A stretch of DNA of 64,000 nt from Synaphobranchus kaupii (Eukaryota > Chordata > Actinopteri > Anguilliformes > Synaphobranchidae): contig CM056380.1 of assembly GCA_029718625.1 (NCBI GenBank), positions 18,226,886 to 18,290,885 on the forward strand, given 5' to 3'. Position numbers and translations under genes: made by a program. Below the pieces are notes generated by a model, which worked only from the letters and a program-made list of their open reading frames with translations, made no database searches and had not been told where the DNA came from. Below are positions 58,882 through 64,000 of the stretch, piece after piece (position 1 is the stretch's first letter; the number at the start of each line of letters is the position of its first letter).

Positions 58882-60826
58882 CGGAATAAGAATCCAGCAA
58901 CTGTGACCTCAAGAGCATAGAAACTAAATTAGAATACACCAACTGTGACATCAAGAGCATAGAAACTAAATAAGAATACACCAACTGTGACCTCAAGAGC
59001 ATGGAATCTGAATAGGAATACACCAACTGTGACCTCAGGAGCAGAGAAACTGAATAAGAATACACCAACTGTGACATCAAGAGCATAGAAACTAAATAAG
59101 AATACACCAACTGTGACTTCAAGAGCATGGAATCTGAATAGGAATACACCAACTGTGACCTCAGGAGCAGAGAAACTGAATAAGAATACACCAACTGTGA
59201 CCTCAGGAGCCGATAAACTGATTAAGAATACACCAACTGTGACCTCAAGAGCATGGAAACTGAATAAAAATACACCAACTGTGACCTCAGGTGCATAGAA
59301 ACAAACTGAGTAAGAATACAGCAAATGTGACGTCAAGAGCATAGAAACTGAATAAGAATACACCAACTGTGACCTCAGGTGCATAGAAACAAACTGAGTA
59401 AGAATACACCAACTGTGACCACATGAGCAGAGAAACCAAATAAGAATACACCAACTGTGAGCTCAGGAGCAGAGAACCTGAATAGGAATACACCGACTGT
59501 GACCTCAGGAGCATAGAAACTAAATAAGAATACACCAACTCTGACCTCAGGAGCACGGAAACTGAATAAGAATACACCAACTGTGACCTCAGGAGCAGAG
59601 AAACTGAATGAAAATACACCAACTGTGACCTCAAGAGCATGGAAACTGAATAAGAATACAGAAACTGTGACCTCAGAAGCATGGAAACTGAATAAGAATA
59701 CACCAACTGTGACCTCAGGAGCAAATAAACCAAATAAGAATACACCAACTGTGACCTCAGGAGCAGATAAACTGAATAAGAACACACCAATTATGACCTC
59801 AAAAGCACAGCAACAGAATAATAATACACCAACTGTGACCTCAGGAGCAGAGAAACTGAATAAGAATACACCAACTGTGACCTCAGGAGCAGAGAAACTG
59901 AATGAGAATACACCAACTGTGACCTCAAGAGCATGGAGACTGAATAAGAATACAGAAACTGTGACCTCAGAAGCATGGAAACTGAATAAGAATACACCAA
60001 CTGTGACCTCAGGAGCAAATAAACCACATAAGAATACACCAACTGTGACCTCAGGAGCAGATAAACTGAATAAGAACACACCAATTATGACCTCAAAAGC
60101 ACAGCAACAGAATAAGAATACACCAACTGTGACCTCAGGAGCAGAGAAACTGAATAAGAATACACCAACTGTGACCTCAGAAGCATGGAAACTGAATAGG
60201 AATAAACCAACTGTGACCTCAGGAGCAAATAAACCACATAAGAATACACCAACTGTGACCTCAGGAGCAGAGAAACTGAATAAGAATACACCAACTGTGA
60301 CCTCAGAAGCATGGAAACTGAATAGGAATAAACCAACTGTGACCTCAGGAGCAGAAAAACTGAATGAGAATACACCAACTGTGACCTCAGGAGCAGACAA
60401 ACTGAATAAGAATACACCAACTGTGACCTCAGGAGCAGAGAAACTGAACAAGAACACACCAACTGTGACCTCAGAAGCATGGAAACTGAATAAGAACACA
60501 CCAACTGTGACCTCAGGAGCATGGAATCTGAATAGGAATACACCATCTGTGACCTCAGGAGCCAATAAACTGATTAAGAATACACCAACTGTGACCTCAA
60601 GAGCATGGAAACTGAATAAGAATACACCAACTGTGACCTCAGGAGCCAATAAACCGATTAAGAATTATACCAACTGTGACCTCAAGAGCATGGAAACTGA
60701 ATAAAAATACACCAACTGTGACCTCAGGTGCATAGAAACAAACTGAGTAAGAATACAGCAAATGTGACGTCAAGAGCATAGAAACTGAATAAGAATACAC
60801 CAACTGTGACCTCAGGTGCATAGAAA
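58882..60826. repeat. 42-bp minisatellite, about 46 copies, with higher-order duplications
   Basis: The unit is GAATAAGAATACACCAACTG followed by TGACCTCAGGAGCAGAGAAA CT. Since 42 is divisible by three, frames stay open for 373 codons on the plus strand (14-residue repeat KLNKNTPTVTSGAE) and 424 codons on the minus strand (EVTVGVFLFSF repeat). A block of seven units (294 bp) is duplicated near 59604 and 59898. A terminal block with the variant GGTGCATAGAAACAAACTGA occurs both at 59288 and 60726, about 1438 bp apart. Frame-breaking units exist at the left end. No start context, signal or splice pattern supports a gene. Confidence 0.95.
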
Positions 60827-61734
60827 CCACTTTATTGGCTTTAAGATGCAATCTGTGAAACCTTGGGAATGTGACGGACAAAGAATGTTGAAGAAACCTT
60901 GTTTTTCACTGTACAGGGTGTGTGTGTGTGTGTCCATGCGTGTGTTTGTATGTATTTGTGTGTGCATATGTTTGTATGCATATGTGTGTGTGTGCGGCAC
61001 ACACCTGTATGTGTATTTGTATGTGCTTGTCTGAACCTGTGTGCATGTGTGTGTGTCTGTGTGTATGTTTGTGCATATGTGTATATGTGTATGAGTGTAT
61101 ATGATTTTGTGTGCGTCACCCTTAGAGACAAGAGTACAGCTGACAACCCCGTATGTATGGCACTCGCGGTTAACCATGTGTGTCAGAACACTCTGTGTCC
61201 TGGGGCCTTAAGAGTTGCCCCCCACCCCCCCCCCTCCCGGTCTGAGTCCCTGAGCGACCAGGGAGATGGGACACACTGTCACCGCAGATCAGCCGAGGAC
61301 CAATCCAGAGAGATCCGCCCCTCACAGTGAGAAAACCCACCTTTAACCATTTAAAAAAATATTACTCTACTTAAACACATCACAGTCAAACAAATATACC
61401 TTTAACATTTTAACTGGTATATCAAGAAGAAATATCACCCTGCACCTTCTTACTAATTGGGTCAATAGTAACAACAAACAGTGTTTGTTGTTTTTTTAAT
61501 GACCACATAGCTTTTGAACCATGACCCTCAACTGGCTAAATTGTCGGCTCAATGGTAAAAGAATGGTCCCACAAGGGCATCCATAAGATGTCTTCTGTGA
61601 GGCTGAGCAGACCACTAAAGAGTTAAAGAGAAATGCAAAGGCATAAAGGCCTGTGAATCAGACTGGCTGGGCTCTAAGGGGACAGACTGGACTGGCGGTA
61701 GGGCGTAGCGGAAGGGGCGGTGGCAGTCACTTAC
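60827..61734. other. dock3 intron sequence next to the exon donor
   Basis: Contains a GT-rich microsatellite (60916-61110) and a C-run (61220-61236). Presumed intronic because the exon donor lies at 61734. Confidence 0.6.
60916..61110. repeat. GT-rich compound microsatellite
   Basis: Interrupted GT repeats with TGTATGCATATGTGTG blocks; similar in style to 54626-54874. Confidence 0.9.
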
Positions 61735-61885
61735 TCGTTTCCCCCAGTCCAGCCGCACGGGTGATGTGTCTCTTCACGTCGCGGACCTGGTCCTGGGTCA
61801 GGTGGCCCGACAGCATCTGCCGGCGCAGGTCGGTGAGCTCGTTCATCACGTGGCGGAGCTTGTAGAACAGGTCCACTTTGTGCTT
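61735..61885 (-). CDS. dock3: dock3 (DOCK-B family Rac GEF) internal exon, frameshifted as assembled
   Basis: DOCK3 is a cytoplasmic atypical guanine nucleotide exchange factor for Rac. This exon lies in the N-terminal part, after the SH3 domain and well before the C2 (DHR1) and catalytic DHR2 domains. Reading leftward, a pyrimidine-rich acceptor ending in cag (61886-61888) precedes codons for KHKVDLFYKLRHVMNEL, then TDLRRQMLSGHLTQDQ and VRDVKRHIT. This matches the DOCK3/DOCK4 helical region, and LFYKLRHVMNEL with SGHLTQDQ fits DOCK3 better than DOCK4. The family continues with a VRLDWGNE-like stretch. Here that stretch is recovered only by skipping one extra C (ggg run 61759-61761 on the plus strand) and one extra A (ttt run 61738-61740). 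As written the frame reads RAAGLGETSK and stops inside the intron. The donor GA|GTAAGT starts at 61734. Homopolymer assembly errors are the simplest explanation; a decayed paralogue is the alternative. No neighbouring dock3 exon was found. Confidence 0.85.
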
Positions 61886-64000
61886 CTGCGTGAGGCAGGA
61901 AAGAGGGAGACACAAACGAGGCGATGAGGAGAGCGGAGCCTACGCCTTTCCGACAGAGGAAGGTGCGTGTGGAGACGGCGACTGATGCGTCACGCTGTGT
62001 GAAGAGCTTAATCATTGGGTAGAGGCGGCGTGGGGACGGAGCTCATCCACAGCTAAGCCACACATCAGAGTAGACCTCCCCATCACCACCTGCTTCTTAA
62101 TAACAAACCTTAGCTTGTGGCTACATGGCTGTATCCACAGACTGACTTGCGGTCCGGGAAGTTACAAAAAAATCTACAGAGAGCACACATCACTGTCCAG
62201 CTAAAGGCAGAGGGAAATGTCTCACAGGCTCTACGCATGGGGCAGGACCTGTCAGGGATCACATGGGCGGAGCAAAGACATTTCACATTCAGTGGAATCT
62301 CATAGCGCTGCTCAAACTGGCTAAATCAACTCCTGTCTAAAACAAAGAGAACTGGACCTGCAGGATTACAGAAAGCCTGGCGGGGGTAAGGTCTTTCTCC
62401 AGTCCCAGCCTACTGAGGTACAGTCTCTCTAGTCCAGCCTAAGGTCAGACCTACTGTGGCACAGTTTCTCTATCTAATCTAGGTTTAGGACAGGCCTAAT
62501 GAGGTAAAGTATCTCTAGACCAATTTTAGGACTGGCTAAGGTATAGTCTCTCTAGTCCAAGCATAGTACAGTCTTTCTCTAATCCAGGATTAGGACTGGT
62601 CTGCTGAGGTACAGTCTCTTTAGTCCTGGTTTAGGACAGGCTAACTGAGGTACAGTCTCTCTCTCTCTCTAATCCAGGCCTAATGCAGGCCTATGATATG
62701 TCAGCTGATATGGTAACACCACACGTGTCATCATTGTGTGACACAATATGGGCATCACTATGTTGGAGGATAACAATCCCATCCCAGCTGTAGACAGGAA
62801 CATATTTGTACACATTGGTGTTCTTAAACCTACATGGCTTTGACTTGACATTGAAAAACAAATTCAAATTCCAGAAAAGTGTCTTTGCAATGTCTTAAAT
62901 GGGTGAAAGAGAGAAATGTGGTAAAAAAAAACACTACCTTTCCACAGCGTATCAATAGGCTGCATTTGTACTACAATACCATGTTCAACACAAGCTAGCC
63001 CCCTGCCCTACCCACAGAATAATCTTATTTAGGTCTCTCATTTAAATCATGGGAAAAATTAATGTTTTCCATAGGTTCCAAAAGCAGAAAACAATGCTGA
63101 CATCCTGCTCGTTGAGAATAACACAATATTACACATAATGACCTTCAAATGCATGTCTCTTAGGACAGAGTGAAGCGGCTGTAAATGCTGATTTCTAGGA
63201 TGCGTTTACTTGGCCATGAAAAACATGTTCAATATCCACTGAAATCACAGGGTGTGGCAGGCCCGTTTTCTGTGGCAAACAGATGTTATGAAACTGGAGA
63301 TGCCTCTAGTCTGGATTCATAGGGATTTATGTCATTAGTAAAAAATCACTGAGAGACACCAAATTTGAAGCCATAGTCAGCAACTCTATACAAACTGCAA
63401 ATGCAACATACAGATACCGTTTCCTTTATCAGAAAGACTATCCCGGTCTGGGTTGCTTGTTCATGGGAAATTACATGCAATCACTGCAGTAAGCAATGCC
63501 ATATTTTAGCCATCAGCAGCTAGAAATCAAATGTTAATACACCTCAGTCACTTGTTTTGTTTAAGAGTACATGCATGATATTTGAAAAAGCATTTTCTGG
63601 ATTGACTTTCAACGTGATTTTCATAAAACCATGAGGATAGGTCGATGATCACAAGGCCATCCACCCTCCAATACCATTAGTAATCTGGACCATGCAATTA
63701 CTGATACCCACAATTAAATCAACAAAATGGTTTTACACTGAGCCTCTTACAGAAAAACAAATGACATTTAAACTACCTTTTATCAACACTTTTAGTAATA
63801 TGCCATTTATGTTCAATCACTTGTTGCAGTAATATTTTAGTCAGCAAACTAAAATCTTTGATGTATAAACTATGGGACTGTTTTTGTTGTGGAGGCGTCC
63901 ATCGCTGAATAGCACTTAAAAAAAAGTCCCGCACGTCTAAATGTGAACAAAAGGTTTTGCTTCCACTTCTCCGTATTAAGTATGATGATAATTACACTGA
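61886..64000. other. Sequence upstream of the dock3 exon (presumed intron)
   Basis: The acceptor tract of the exon lies at 61886-61910 on the minus strand. A degenerate tandem repeat occupies 62409-62690. I found no match to the preceding dock3 exon (end of the N-terminal region) in the remaining 1.3 kb. Confidence 0.55.
62409..62690. repeat. Degenerate tandem repeat of about 45-60 bp
   Basis: GAGGTACAGTCTCTCTAGTC and TTTAGGACAGGC-type motifs recur six or seven times with variable spacing. It includes a short (CT)n at 62656-62671. Confidence 0.8.

Noticed and set aside
59375..60704. 373- and 424-residue repetitive open frames on opposite strands
   Set aside because: They exist because the 42-bp unit is a multiple of three and lacks stops in those frames; no start context, splice pattern or domain supports a gene.

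Overview
This is vertebrate, almost certainly teleost fish, nuclear DNA. The evidence is a Sleeping Beauty-type Tc1 element with IR/DR ends, L2/UnaL2-type retroposon tails with (TGTAA)n, several PIF/Harbinger-like elements with TWA target duplications, gypsy-like solo LTRs, and very dense (CA)n/(CT)n microsatellites. The species cannot be fixed from the sequence. There is a 500-base N gap at 54038-54537.

Only one protein-coding segment is recognisable: a 151-bp minus-strand exon at 61735-61885. It encodes part of the N-terminal region of a DOCK-B family guanine nucleotide exchange factor, most like DOCK3. It has a good 3' acceptor and 5' donor but carries two apparent single-base insertions in short homopolymers. 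Because dock3 runs leftward, the 61.7 kb below it is most simply read as one very large dock3 intron, or part of one. No other coding exon was recognised, and the long open frames are tandem-repeat or transposon artefacts. A CpG-rich stretch at 50.2-51.0 kb, with two CCAAT boxes and a minus-strand splice donor, is a possible internal promoter or first exon.

Layout. 0.3-1.4 kb: Sleeping Beauty-like element enclosing a large palindrome. 1.4-9.4 kb: microsatellites, SINE/L2 tails and a small inverted-repeat element. 9.8-10.0 kb: 44-bp minisatellite. 12.0-13.5 kb: 70-bp minisatellite with higher-order structure. 13.77-16.28 kb: 2.5-kb foldback element. 16.4-17.9 kb: long CA/CT microsatellites. 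19.0-20.6 kb: two MITE-like elements. 21.4-21.9 kb: SINE and a LINE-tail-like repeat. 27.3-29.7 kb: L2 3' fragment and a 1.84-kb solo LTR. 30.1-31.0 kb: second copy of a MITE and a minisatellite. 33.5-35.2 kb: 25-bp minisatellite and a TTA-flanked element. 36.6-37.7 kb: 64-bp minisatellite. 39.0-40.8 kb: three-copy repeat and a TTA-flanked element. 45.0-46.7 kb: mariner-like element with the same palindromic core, broken by a Harbinger-like insertion. 47.1-48.1 kb: 35-bp and 15-bp arrays. 52.4-53.1 kb: 43-bp array. 54.9-56.8 kb: third copy of the palindromic core, in another Tc1 shell, with a solo LTR and a Tc1 relic nested in it. 58.9-60.8 kb: 42-bp array. 61.7 kb: dock3 exon. The rest shows nothing I can assign.

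The most unusual content is (i) one palindromic core recurring inside three Tc1/mariner shells with different ends, (ii) the 2.5-kb foldback element with nested inverted repeats, and (iii) about ten unrelated minisatellite families in one presumed intron.
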